DNA of 64,000 nt from Camellia lanceoleosa (taxonomy: Eukaryota > Streptophyta > Magnoliopsida > Ericales > Theaceae), in NCBI GenBank assembly GCA_025200525.1, contig CM045768.1, positions 51,592,925 to 51,656,924 on the forward strand, given 5' to 3'. The translations under genes were made by a program, and so were the position numbers. This document shows positions 45,531 to 58,045 of this stretch, in pieces (position 1 is the stretch's first letter; every line of letters starts with the position of its first letter). Under the pieces are notes generated by a model. The model was not told the origin of the DNA, did no database searches, and saw only the letters and a program-made list of their open reading frames with translations.

Positions 45531-46289
45531 GCATATGCAATGTAATAAACACTTGACATACACAAAATTCAATTAACACATGTATTTGCTGTATTAATTC
45601 AACTGTCAAATTCAATGACTCATTCAATATGATTAGTTTCAGTTTTCTCTAATCAACATGTAATGTCTACAAAAATCACGACTATCCTCCACCGATAGCC
45701 CAAAACAGTTATTTCTAAACAGGAAATAAATGTATCAATAAACATAATCTCAATTTCAAGAATTTAAACCAAATTCCACACTTTTCCCAAAATTAATTAT
45801 ACGAATTAATTTTATTACAATAATTAGGGCTTTTCCCCCTTTTCTCAAAACCAACCCTAAGGTTCAGTTATTTCAATTCAACATACATACATATGTTGTT
45901 TAATAGATGAAAAACCCCATTTTTCAAACTATAATTCAAACCCTAATTTCCCAAAATTACCAATTGACACCCACATATCAAAAATACCAAAACTTAGGAC
46001 AAAACCTATAATATGGAGTAGGAAATCCCTACCTCGAAGTGAAGAACTTGAATGAAGAAGATGACAAAAATCCCAAAGTGCTCCAAACCGCCAAACTCTC
46101 ATATTAAAGTAAAGCCCTCGTGTCCCTCTGTCTTTTTAATAAAGAGCCTAGGGTAGAAACACCCTAAAACTAGATGAAACCTAAGAGAGAAGGTGAGTGG
46201 AGGGAGAGAGAACACGGACCTAGGGTTTTGGACTCAAAAAGAATGTGAAAAAGTGTTTTAAAAACCGCTGCTACGTATTTATAAAACAG

Positions 46290-46605
46290 CTCGCTCGAAG
46301 CGAAGGATTGGTCGCTCGAGCGACGACACTAAGAAAGTCTCGCCGAGCGAAGAAAGTCTCGCTCGAGCCAAAACTCGACCCAAGCTCGCTCGAGCGACAG
46401 AATTCCCGCTCGAGCGAAGAACTCGAAAACATGCATCTCGCTCGCTCGAGCGAAGGAAAGCTCGATCGAGCCAAGAAACACTGCTCTCAGATCTTACGCC
46501 CAGACGTAGTCGCTCGCTTGAGCGAAGAAATATTGGCTCGAGCGAAGGACCAAAACAAAGAGCTCGCTCGAGCGACTAACTGCTCGCTCGAGCGAAGGGT
46601 CAAAA
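46290..46605. repeat. GCTCGAGC cluster, gypsy 3' LTR
   Basis: Over a dozen copies or near-copies of CTCGCTCGAGCGAA in 315 bp. The core GCTCGAGC is self-complementary. The partner LTR has the same cluster at 53813-54100, with a different internal arrangement. Confidence 0.9.
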
Positions 46606-47204
46606 TTCTGGGCAGCAACCCTTTGCTCCCAAATACTCCCAACCTGCAACAAACCTACCCACTGCATCTCATAACTCAAAAATAAGAAATTAAAGGACAA
46701 CAACCACAATTATATAACAACGGAATCTACGGAACCAAAGTCCGGATACAACAGCCAACTAGGAAAAGACCGGGATCGCTATAACCTCCATCCCTTAAAG
46801 AATTTCGTCCCCAAAATTAAGCATGAGTTTTCAAAAACAGGTTTTTCTCAAATTCCAACAATATTACATTACAATAATAAACAACTTGACCCAATATTGG
46901 TCATTTTATCTCTTATCAAGAGGCGTTTCACAATATATATATATCAACCTGCATTATCAATATGCAATTTCCTTTCAATTTTAACAGTTTTCATATACGT
47001 GATTCCCATTTCCATATCATATTCAATTTCATGATATAACTCCAATTCTACCATATATTTAACATATGCAATGTTCCATTAAACTTCCATTATTAGGCAA
47101 GTTTCAAAATTCTTCCTTTAAACCAAAACATTTTCAATGTTTTACAACTTAAGACATATATAAAGCTCTTAAGTCTAACAATATTACAAAATCTAAATAC
47201 AAGA

Positions 47205-50200
47205 TTACATATCAACAAACATGTCCAGATATTTCTCGCGGACTTCCAACTCACGTTCCTAAGTGGCTTCCTCTACCCCGCGATGTTTCCACAAAACCTT
47301 CACCAAAGAGATGGTCTTGCCTCGCAAAACTTGATCCCGCCTATCTAAAACCCGAACCGGTCTCTCCTCATACGAGACATCTTCGTCAACCTCTAAGTCG
47401 GTCCAATCCAACACATGTGATGGATCCGGCTCATACTTCCGAAGCATACTCACATGAAACACGTCATGAACTCCGGATAACTGTGGCGGCAAAGCTAAAC
47501 GATAGGCAGCCTCGCCAATCCTCTCAAGGATCTCAAAAGGACCAATAAACCGAGGGGACAACTTCCCGCTCTTCCCAAACCTCATCAATCCCCGCCTAGG
47601 TGATATTTTCAGAAAGACATGATCGCCTACCTCAAACACCAAAGGTCTCCTCCTACGGTCGGCATACAATTTCTGACGACTCTGGGCTGTAACAAGCCTC
47701 CTACGGATAAGCTCAACTTTCTCCGTCGTTTCCCTCACCAACTCTGGACCCAACAAAGGTGCATCACCCACATCGGCCCAACAAACTGGAGACCTACACG
47801 GTCGGCCATACAAGGCCTCAAACGGTGCCATACCGATACTAGACTGGAAACTGTTATTGTAGGCAAACTCCACCAAAGGCAAGTGCCTCTCCCATAACCC
47901 ATTAAAGTCAAGAACACAACCTCGAAGCATATCCTCAAGGATCTGAATAGCACGCTCGGACTGCCCGTCAGTCTGAGGATGATAAGCCGTGCTAAAGGTC
48001 AACTTAGTGCCTAAGGCACTCTGCAAACTCTGCCACAACCTAGCAATAAAACGAGGATCTCTATCTGAGACGATCGTCAGTGGAACCCCGTGCAACCTCA
48101 CTATGTCCCGAATGTACAAGTCGGCAAGATGATCTACCGAATCTCTCACGCGCATAGGAATGAAGTGCGCCGACTTAGTCAACCGGTCTACAACCACCCA
48201 AATAGCATCACTACCTCGCTGAGTCCTCAGAAGACCTACAACAAAGTCCATAGTGACATGCTCCCACTTCCACTCGGCAATAGGCAAGGGTTGTAACAAA
48301 CCCGCTGGCCTCTGATGCTCGGCCTTCATTTGCTGACAAGTAAGGCACTTGGACACAAAAGCTGCCACCTCTCTCTTCATACCCCGCCACAAAAACTGGC
48401 GACCCAAATCCCGATACATCTTAGTGCCTCCTGGATGCACCGCAAGGCGTGAATGATGAAACTCTCGGAGTACCTCCTCTCGACAAGACTCCAGCACAAA
48501 CAGACGGTCTCGGTATCTCACACTCAGGTCGGGATACACCGTCAAACCCTTCTCAACCTTCCCATTGAAGATCTTCTCTCGAAGAGATTCCACTTCAAGG
48601 TCACCTCTCTGTGCCTCTAACACTCGAGTCACAAGTGTAGGCTGTGCAACAACAGAAAACAAGGCCGCAGCCTCAACGGATTCGCCCAGAAGCAAATCAA
48701 ACTCCCCAAGTACACCCAACATCTCCCATTCCCGGATGGCTATACTAGCTATGTCGCCAACAGATTTCCTGCTAAGGGCATCGGCCATCACATTGGCCTT
48801 CCCCGGATGATAATGAAATTCGAAGTCATAATCCTTAATAAACTCCATCCACCTCCTCTGCCTCAAGTTCAAGTCTTTCTGTGTAAACAGATATTTCAGA
48901 CTCTTATGATCCGAGAATACCTCAAATCTCTCACCATAAAGGTAATGCCTCCAAATCTTCAAGGCAAAGATCACAGCTGCTAACTCTAGGTCATGGATAG
49001 GGTAATTCTTCTCGTGTATTTTCAACTGACGTGAGCCATAGGCTACCACTTTCCCCTCTTGTATCAACACACAACCCAAACCCTCTCTTGAGGCATCACA
49101 ATAGACTGCATAACCCAACCCTCTCTCCGGAATAATCAAAACCGGAGCGGTGGTCAATCTAATCTTCAACTCCTGAAACGACTTTTCACAAGTCTCACTC
49201 CATACAAATTTGACTCCCTTCCGAGTCAATCTAGTCAACGGTGAAGCTAACCTGGAGAAATCCTTCACAAACCATCGGTAGTACCCAGCTAATCCCAGAA
49301 AACTGCGGATCTCAAAGACACTCTTAGGCTATGCCCAATCTTACACTGCCTCAATTTTGGATGTGTCAACAGATACCCCTTCCCCAGAAACCACATGGCC
49401 TAAGAACTTCACCGCCTCTAGCCAGAACTCACATTTCCCAAACTTAGCATAAAGCTTATGGGCTCTAAGTAACTCAAGCACCACTCTCAAGTGCTCCTCG
49501 TGCTCCTCCTCTGAAGGTGAATAGATAAGAATATCGTCTACAAAGACTACTACAAAACGATCCAAGAATTCCCGGAATATCTGGTTCATCAAGTCCATAA
49601 AGACTGCAGGTGCATTGGTGAGCCCAAATGGCATCACCAGAAACTCATAGTGGCCATACCACGTACGGAATGCCGTCTTCGGAATATCCTCCTCCCTGAC
49701 TCTCAACTGGTGGTAACCCGATCTCAAATCTATCTTAGAAAAACAACGGGAACCCTTCAACTGATCGAACAGATCATCTATACGAGGCATAGGGTACTTA
49801 TTCTTGACCGTAGCCCGATTCAACTTCCGGTAATCGATACATAGTCTCAAAGCACCACCTTTCTTCTTTGCAAAGAAGGCCGGTGCTCCCCACGGCGAAA
49901 CACTTGGACGTATATAGCCCCTATCTAGTAACTCTTGGAGTTGGATCTTCAACTCAACTAACTCAGCTAGGGTAAAACAATAAGGTGCCATGGAAATCAG
50001 CGCCGTGCCGGGCACTAAGTCAATTGAGAACTCAATCTCTCTGTGAGGTGGCAAACTAACAAGGTCCTCGGGAAAGACGTCCGAGTACTCACAAACCACT
50101 CTTGGCAACACAGTCTGGGTCTCATCACACTCACCACTCTCAAAGCTAGCAACTAGACCACTAAGCTCACTCCGCCCTCGCGGATCATACCCTAGTGGTA

Positions 50201-50684
50201 AAACACTACCAACCCGGTCCCCCAAGAAATGGAAACATTCCCCGCTCACGGTACAACAAGTGACCCTCTGGCGGTAGCAATCAATAATTGCCTGGTATGA
50301 CGATAACCAGTCCATATCCAAAATAACATCAAAGCCCTTTATGGGCATAACTACAAAAGGAAACGGAAGCCTATGATCGGCGACCTCTATATCACAACCC
50401 CTAACAACTTGTTTCAAGATCAATTCACCTCCAAGGGGTGACACTACACAAATAGGAGATGCTAACTGTGCTAACTCCAACTCCAAAACAGATGCAAATG
50501 CAGCAGACACAAAGGAATGAGATGCACCCATATCAATCAATACACTAGCAACTGAATTGCAAAACAAAACGGTACCTCTCACAACTGATGGAGCCGGTAC
50601 AAGATCCTGCGTGGTAACAGCATACACGCGCCCAGACGGTCTCTGATCAACCTGCTCACCCCTAGGAGCATAAGACTGTTGCAC
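47205..50684 (-). pseudogene. pol: pol of the nested gypsy element: protease, RT, RNase H, integrase
   Basis: One frame from about 50684 down to about 47205. Protease: [13 protein letters not shown] (about 50525-50490), where the usual T/S of D-T/S-G is [16 protein letters not shown], then [14 protein letters not shown] and [12 protein letters not shown] (catalytic V-D-D near 49530). RNase [25 protein letters not shown] and [10 protein letters not shown]. Integrase: H-H-C-C in [19 protein letters not shown] (about 48450-48330), core residues in [16 protein letters not shown] and [10 protein letters not shown]. Then GPY-like [10 protein letters not shown] and a chromodomain-like tail. In-frame stops at about 49340, 49328 and 47256; the last sits where tryptophan is usual. 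Confidence 0.9.
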
Positions 50685-50689
50685 AGATT

Positions 50690-51880
50690 GGGACGATGAA
50701 GCCCCCTGATTGGCCCTCGAGGCCTGAACTGACTAAGCTGGCTGATGACTCTGAGTCTGCTTCAAACCAGATGCACCAGATGTGCCACTCATCTGCGGGC
50801 AATACCTCTTCATGTGCCCTGCCTGACCACACTGATAACACGAGAGCGGCTGGCCTTTACCCTAACTCTGGCTCTGAGATTGAGCCGAAGATGACGCTGC
50901 TCTCTGTCCACTTCCCTTCTGCGGGCAAGCTGGAGACTTGTGGCCCAGTTGACCACACTTGAAACAGGTAATGTCTCCCTGGCTGCTTTTCCCAGAACTA
51001 GCACTCGGCACAGGAAAAGTCGATCTAGAAAAGCTACCTTGAGACTGCTGAGGGTTAAAACCCTTCTGTCTCCTACCATCACTCTGGCCATCCTGACTCC
51101 TCTTGGAGCCTTTCTGCCCTTCCTCCTCCTCCTACATCATGATCTCCGTATGGGCTGCAGCATCAACCAGACGCCCATAATCTCGAATCATAAACCCTAC
51201 AACTCTCAACTTGAGGCCGTGCCTCAACTTCTTCTCGAACTCAATACAACGGCGTTCCTCAGACGCCACCAACTCGAGTGCAAACCTAGACAAGCTAGTA
51301 AATGCGGCCTCAAACTCGGCCACTGAAGAACTATTCTGCTTAAGCTGGCAGAACTGATCTCTCAACCTCTCCTTAACAGCTGGAGACAGGAACTTCTCCT
51401 GGAAAGTGTCAACAAAAGCCTTCCAAGTCCCTCCTATACGACTCTTAGTGAACTTCCACAACTGCCCTGCATCCCCCTTAAGCTGGAAAATGCCAAGGTT
51501 ACCTTCAGTACCTCGTCTTCGATGCCTAGCATCTCAAACGTCTTCGTTGTCTGTTCGAGCCATTCATCTACCTGAAGTGCCTCTTTAGGATCACCTAAAA
51601 ATTTGTCCGGGTTAGACCGGAAGAACTCCCTCTTCAAAAAAGAAGGCCCTGCATCCGCAACATGAACTTGAGCCTGATTCTCAACTCTGAAAATGCCTAC
51701 TAACTCCCTGAATGCCCCTGCCATCTCTCGGGCCAAAGCGCCCATAGCCTGCTGGCCTACCGGCTCGGCCACATTGGCCTGGCCAACTCCCTCTTGAACT
51801 GCCGGAATCTCATCCGGTATAGGCATCTCCTGCCTACCACGCCTACTACGCCTACCACATCCTCGTCCTCGTCCTGACAT
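50690..51880 (-). pseudogene. gag: gag of the nested gypsy element
   Basis: Starts MSGRGRGCGRRSRRGR at 51880. FLGDPKEALQVDEWLEQTTK leads into the capsid domain, which shifts frame near 51485-51492 (one base lost in an A run) and continues FVDTFQEKFLSPAVKERLRD, later YGRLVDAAAHTEIMM. Two zinc knuckles follow at about 50955-50900 (CFKCGQLGHKSPAC) and about 50840-50795 (CYQCGQAGHMKRYC), both C-X2-C-X4-H-X4-C. Stops near 51129, 50866 and 50734. The frame runs on into pol. Confidence 0.9.
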
Positions 51881-52268
51881 CCTAATAAAGGTAACAAAGA
51901 CATTAGCACATTAATAAGTGTGCCAAAACTATAACACTTGCGTCCTAATGCATTGGACAACAATAATTCACTCCACGTAAGCACATAATCACATAAGCAC
52001 CTACGAATTTCATTCCTGGATAATGGTCGTCCCGAGGTGTCACTAAAGTTCCGGTTGGAAACAACATTGATCAAGTGCCTTTCCAACAAGACTTTCAGAA
52101 ACTCAAGGGTCCAATCAACATCCTAGAAACTATATTCCATACCCACATAGTCACATAAACATGTTATCATATAAGCATATAACAGTACATCTAAGTCTCT
52201 ATCAAGCGAGACGAACCCATTGCGATACTAATCACTTCCCACGTACCCATAGTATTCGAACCCGGTAC
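51881..52268 (-). other. Leader of the nested gypsy element
   Basis: Noncoding sequence between the primer site and the gag ATG. No structure recognised beyond a short open frame. Confidence 0.6.
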
Positions 52269-52280
52269 GCTCTGATACCA
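52269..52280 (-). other. Primer binding site, tRNA-Met type
   Basis: TGGTATCAGAGC on the minus strand, three bases inside the 5' LTR edge at 52284. This is the standard initiator tRNA-Met site of plant LTR elements. Confidence 0.95.
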
Positions 52281-52283
52281 AGT

Positions 52284-54280
52284 TGTAACGCCCTCAAAAT
52301 TAAACCCATAATATATGTAACAATGACATGCATTGATAAAAGAAAACAAAACATTATTCCATTCATCAGAGTATTCTTAATAAAAGACATTATATGTAAC
52401 ATCAAAAGTAAATACCCTACGGGCTTACATCTTTCCAAGCCAACACTTGGACACAAAATGTGAGTACTAACTTAACTACAAATTAAGCCCTCGACTTGAG
52501 TTTACATGTAATATCAAATAAACAAAATAACAACTAATCTAAACAGAGTCTTCAACTCCAAATCCTTCCAAGCTAAGTCCTTGGAGGTAGCATATCACCT
52601 GAACCTGAAAATGATGTTCCCATATGGGGTGAGCCACAGCCCAGCAGAGATATATTAAACCAAATATAGAAATTAACTAAAGCAATAGCATTCAATAGAT
52701 GGTTACCATTTAAAATCAATTATAGCACAATTCAATTTCATGACAATAATGTCCATGACATGTTTCACTTTCCATTCTTATTCAACCTTTCAATTATACA
52801 GACATGGCTTAGAACCTGGCCAAACTACAAAATGAGACTACATCTCACATCAACATTACTTCCAATACCAACAATTCAAATGAGACTAAGGCTCATACAG
52901 AAACACTTCCAAAAAAAATCAATAAGTACACATATGAGTGGTACTAATGGAGTCCATCCCCTATCTCCTCCCAAACAATATCCGGTTTAGGAGTCCATCT
53001 CCTATCTCCTCCCAAACCGTGGAGTACATCCCCTATCTCCTCCCAAACAATATGCATATGCAATGTAATAAACACTTGACATACACAAAATTCAATTAAC
53101 ACATGTATTTGCTATATTAATTCAACTGTCAAATTCAATAACTCATTCAATATGATTAGTTTCAGTTTTCTCTAATCAACATGTAATGTCTACAAAAATC
53201 ACGACTATCCTCCACCGATAGCCTAAAACAGTTATTTTTAAACAGGAAATAAATGTATCAATAAACATAATCTCAATTTCAAGAATTTAAACCAAATTCC
53301 ACATTTTTCCCAAAATTAATTATACGAATTAATTTTATTACAATAATTAGGGCTTTTCCCCCTTTTCTCAAAACCAACCCTAAGGTTCAGTTATTTCAAT
53401 TCAACATACATACATATGTTGTTTAATAGATGAAAAACCCCCCTTTTCAAACTATAATTCAAACCCTAATTTCCCAAAATTACCAATTGACACCCACATA
53501 TCAAAAATACCAAAACTTAGGACAAAACCTATAATATGGAGTAGGAAATCCCTATCTCGAAGTGAAGAACTTGAATGGAGAAGATGACGAAAATCCCAAA
53601 GTGCTCCAAACCGCCAAACTCTCAGATTAAAGTAAAGCCCTCATGTCCCTCTATCTTTTTAATAAAAAGCCTAGGGTAGAAACACCCTAAAACTAGATGA
53701 AACCTAAGAGAGAAGGTGAGTGGAGGGAGAGAGAACACGGACCTAGGGTTTTGGACTCAAAAAGTATATGAAAAAGTGTTTTAAAAACCGCTACTACGTA
53801 TTTATATAAAACAGGCTCGCTCGAGCGAAGAAAGTCTCGCTCGAGCCAAAAACTCGAAGCTTCAGGTCTGCAACCCAGAAGCTCGCTCGAGCGACAGAAT
53901 TCTCGCTCGAGCGAAGAACTCGAAAACATACATCTCGCTCGCTCGAGCGAAAGAAAGCTTGATCGAGCCAAGAAACACTGCTCTCAGATCTTATGCCCAG
54001 ACGCAGTCGCTCGCTCGAGCGAAGAAATACTGGCTTGAGCGAAGGACCAAAACAAAGAGCTCGTTCGAGCGACTAACTGCTCGCTCGAGCGAAGGGTCAA
54101 AATTCTGGGCAGCAACCCTTTGCTCCCAAACACTCCCAACCTACAACAAACCTACCCATTGCATCTCATAACTCAGAAATAAGAAATTAAAGGATGACAA
54201 CCACAATTATATAACAACAGAATCTACGGAACCGAAGTCCGGATACAACAGCCAACTAGGGAAAGACCGGGGTCGCTATA
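52284..54280 (-). repeat. 5' LTR of the nested gypsy element
   Basis: In element sense begins TATAGCGACCCCGG and ends GAGGGCGTTACA. Carries the three-unit repeat (52949-53050) and the GCTCGAGC cluster (53813-54100). Confidence 0.9.
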
Positions 54281-57200
54281 ACGCCTGGAGTTTCCATTAT
54301 AGACATGGCTATAGGCCCGTGGTAGAGTTGCTTCACTTTCACAATGCAAAGATATTGGTGGCATAGGTTTTGGCCATATCTTAATCTCTAACAAGAGATT
54401 CCTTAGCCACTATGCCTCTTTGCTACAAGAAGCCAATGCTACAAACTCTAACGCCATGGTTGAGTCCATTATGCATGTTTGCTTTTTAGAACCCCAGGAG
54501 ATAGCTTCTCATCCAAGAGTAAAAATCCAACCACTCGTGGACGAGTGATCTTCATGATCAGTTATCCGACTAGCATCTATGAATCCTTCCAGCACTGCTA
54601 GATAGCCATTATAGACTATTCCATAGTCTATTGTTTTCCTCAAATACCTAAGTACTCGGTTAACAATATGTCAATGCACACTACTGGGATTACTAGTGTA
54701 TCTACTAAGTTTTTCCACTGCAAAAGCAATATCAGGTCTAGTGCAAGTCATAGCATACATCAGGCTACCTATTATGCTTGAGTATTCTAGCTGATCAACA
54801 ACTCTTCCAGTATTAGGATATAATTTCAAATTTGAATCAAAAGGTGTAGACATGGGTGTACAATTATATTGATTAAATTTCTTAAGAATTTTCCCAATGT
54901 AATGCGACTGGGTTAGAATCAAATTATTGTTCTCTAGTTTAATCTTAATACCCAAAATTACATCAGCCAAGCCCATGTCTTTCATACTAAAGCTAGATAA
55001 AACTTTTAGTACTTTCAATGACATCATTGTCAGTATCAAAAATAAGCATGTCATCTACATATAGACATATGATTACACCTCTATTTCCAGTAAACTTATT
55101 GTATACATACTTATCAGATTCATGTATCCTAAAACCATTTGACACTATTACTTTGTCAAATTTCTCATGCCATTGTTTTGGAGCTTGTTTTATTCTATAT
55201 AGTGACTTCACGAGTTTACACACTTTGTGCTCTTGACCCTGTACAACAAATCCTTCCGATTGTTGCATGTAGATTTCCTCATCTAACTCTCCATTTAGGA
55301 AAAGGGTCTTAACATCCATTTGATGGATTTCAAGCTTATAGATTGAGGCTAAGGCAATTAACACTCGAATGGTGACGATTCTAACCAACGGAGCATATGT
55401 ATCAAAATAATCAATACCCTCCTTTTGAGTAAAACCCTTAGCAACTAATCTTACTTTGAACTTGTCAATTGTACCATCAACTTTCATTTTCGTTTTGAAA
55501 ATCCATTTACAGCCAATGGGTTTGGATCTAGGTGGCAAGTCAACAAGTATCCAAGTATTGTTACCCATGATAGAATCCATCTCATCATTTATTGCTTCTT
55601 TCCAGAAAGCAGCATATTGAGACTTCATAGCTTCCTCAAAGGTTAATGGATCTGAATCCATATTCAAAGAAATCATTGTTTGCTTATAATAAGCTTTTCT
55701 AGTTCCTTCTACAAGGTAAACAATGAAATCAGGGCCAAATGACTTCTCAGTCCTATCCCTCTTACTCCTCCTTAGCTCAATAGGCTCATTAGGTTCATTA
55801 GGCTCATTAGGTTCATTAGGCTCAATAGGTTCATGTCATTCACTTTCCTCTATAGACATCAAAGGAGTTGATTTATTTTCTTGATTAGAATCCAACCTTG
55901 GAATAGTTGTAAAATGATTCTCATAAAATACCGCATCACGTGATTCAATGATGGTATTTGTTTCCATTGAACCACTGGGCTCTACTACCAAAAACCTATA
56001 TGCTTTGCTATGTATAGCACAGCCAAGGAATATGCATTTAATTTCTTTTTCACCTAATTTCTTCCTTTTAGGTTCAAGCAATCTGACTATTGCTCTACAG
56101 CCCCATGTTTTCAAGTAACCAAGATTAGGTTTCTTGTTTTTCCAAAGTTCATAAAGAGTAACATTTCTTCCCTTGATAGGAATTCTATTGAATATGTGAC
56201 AGGCAGTGCGCAAGGCTTCACCCACAAAACCAGAACTTAAACTGGAATAAGAAAGCATAGCATTAATCATTTCTGTTAATGTCCTATTCTTTCTTTTAGC
56301 TACTCCATTTTATTGTGGTGTGTAGAGTGCAAACTTCTCATGAATAATACCAACATTTTCACAATATTCTAGAAAATGGTATTCACCGCCTCTATCAGAC
56401 CTAAGTCTCTTTATTTTGACATTACATTGATTTTCTATTTCTGTCTTAAAATCTTGAATTTATCAAGCACTTCATCTTTTGAATGCAAAAGATAGATATG
56501 ACAATACTTAGAAAAATCATTAATAAATGTTACAAAATATTTCTTACCACCTTTAGTGGGAGTACTATGCATGTCACATACATCACTATGCACAAGTTCA
56601 AGCAGAGATGTGGTTTTATCTACTTTAGGAAATGGAATGCGAGTAATTTTAGATTGTACACAAAATTTGCATTTTTCAAACATATCAATATCATACTTAG
56701 GAATTAAATCTAAATTCACCATATCATGCATTTTCCTAGTATTAACATGGCCTAAACGAGCATGCCATAAAGAAAGAGAATCAACAATATAAGCAGAAAT
56801 AGATGTATTATTGATAACGTTAAGTTTGAACATTCCTTGATACATGTAGCCCTTCCCAACAAAAATCCCACCCTTAGAAAGGACAAATTTGTCTGACTCA
56901 AATACTAACTTGAAACCATGCTTATTAAGCAGGCTTCCAGATACAAGGTTTTTCCTGACATCAGGTATATGATAAACATCATTAAGACATAGGACTTTTC
57001 CAAATGTAAACTCTAGATCCACCGTCCTTTTGCCTTTGACAGCAGTAATTGAAGAGTTGCCCATGTAGAGAACTGTTCCATCACTCACTTGATCATAAGT
57101 AGTGAAACGACTCTTATTGTTGTAGACGTGCCTTGTTGCTCCTGAGTCAATCCACCAGTCACCAGTATCTTTGAGCATGTTCACCTCAGATACAACAGCC

Positions 57201-57379
57201 ACGAACTTGTTCTTGGCATTTGATGCTTCTGGCTTCTTTTTGTATAACCGGTATTCATTTCTGAAGTGCCCTAGCTTGCCACAATGCCAGCAAGCACCTT
57301 TCGGCTTCTTAGCATTTTTCTCAGGTTGGGATTCATGCTTACGCTTCTTTTTGTTGAATCTCTTACCATCATCCACCAT
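54281..57379 (-). pseudogene. pol: pol of the copia element: zinc knuckle, protease, integrase, RT, RNase H (first part)
   Basis: From 57379: CWHCGKLGHFRNEY (zinc knuckle; the last C is Y), DWWIDSGATRHVYN (protease D-S-G), SLWHARLGHVNTRKM and CKFCVQSKITR (integrase zinc region), LVHSDVCDMHSTPTKGGKKY (first catalytic D), a break near 56435, then TACHIFNRIP and YLKTWGCRAIV. A run of NEP repeats (55775-55835) precedes RT: TWILVDLPPRSKPIGCKWIF, QMDVKTLFLNGELDEEIYMQ, ICLYVDDMLIF (Y-V-D-D near 55060). A frame change near 55000 leads to DVILGIKI, IGSLMYAMTCTRPDIAFAV and, near 54500-54290, the RNase H sequence interrupted by the gypsy element. Confidence 0.9.
55775..55835. repeat. 9-bp minisatellite coding NEP repeats
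   Basis: (ATTAGGYTC)n, six to seven units, in frame with copia pol between integrase and RT. It gives N-E-P triplets on the minus strand. Confidence 0.9.
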
Positions 57380-57394
57380 GTGGATCTTGGACGT

Positions 57395-58024
57395 CTAAGC
57401 CAATTGGTTATCTTTACTTTCAAGTAACCTTGACTCTTCCTTAACTCGGAGGTATTGAGCCAATTCCTCTAAAGTAAGATCTTTCTTTTTGTGTTTCAGA
57501 GTTTTCTTAAAATCCTTCCAAGAAGATGGCAGTTTCTCTATTATAGATGAAACTACAATAGATTCATCCATGTTCATATTCTTTTGTCGAAATTGACTCA
57601 AAATATGTTGGATTTCATGGAATTGTTCCATAATGGGCTTTGTATCAATCATTGTAAAACGCATAAAATTACTAATAAGAAATTTCTTACTTGTGGCATC
57701 CTCGGTGAGGTACTTTGACTGTAATAAGTCTCAGAGTTGCTTTGCATTTTCCAGATGTTGATACACATTGAATAGAGAGTCTGACAGCGCATTCAGAATG
57801 TGTCCTTGGCAAATGTAGTCGTCATTCTCCCATTTGGTTCTGGCACAGGTTTGCTCCACAGTCTCGTCTTCTTGCTCCATTGGATAGGGGGTAGTTAGCA
57901 CATAGACCACTTTGAGAGTGGTGAGCAAAAACTACATCTTCATTTGCTAGCGTCGAAAATTTTCTCCATCAAAACGGTTAAGCTTCATGAAATCTTGAGT
58001 CATTTTTTGAATAGACATCGCCAT
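57395..58024 (-). pseudogene. gag: gag of the copia element
   Basis: Starts at an ATG at 58024, only 21 bases inside the 5' LTR edge: MAMSIQKMTQDFMKLNRFDG then ENFRRWQMKM and a stop. Continues YICQGHILNALSDSLFNVYQ, IMEQFHEIQHILSQFRQKNM and LPSSWKDFKKTLKHKKKDLT, the common pattern of copia gag. Several stops (about 57930, 57731, 57395). The zinc knuckle follows in the next frame. Confidence 0.85.
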
Positions 58025-58045
58025 ATTCAAATATTGTCTTTAGAT

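Larger units (their letters stand above)
44761..46783 (-). repeat. 3' LTR of the nested gypsy element
   Basis: Near-identical to 52284-54280 over most of its length, with local differences in the CTCGAGCG cluster. The purine tract CTTTAAGGGATGGAGG (minus strand, about 46784-46800) adjoins it. Confidence 0.9.
44761..54280 (-). mobile_element. Ty3/gypsy retrotransposon, chromovirus (Tekay/Del-like), full length but broken
   Basis: LTRs of 2023 bp (44761-46783) and 1997 bp (52284-54280) enclose a tRNA-Met primer site, gag with zinc knuckles, protease, RT, RNase H and integrase in gypsy order on the minus strand. In element sense the LTR begins TATAGCG and ends GTTACA. No clear 5-bp target duplication was seen (TATAT before, ACGCC after). 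Order of domains and the [14 protein letters not shown] tail fit chromoviruses of the Tekay/Del group. Stops and one gag frameshift make it non-autonomous. Confidence 0.9.
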
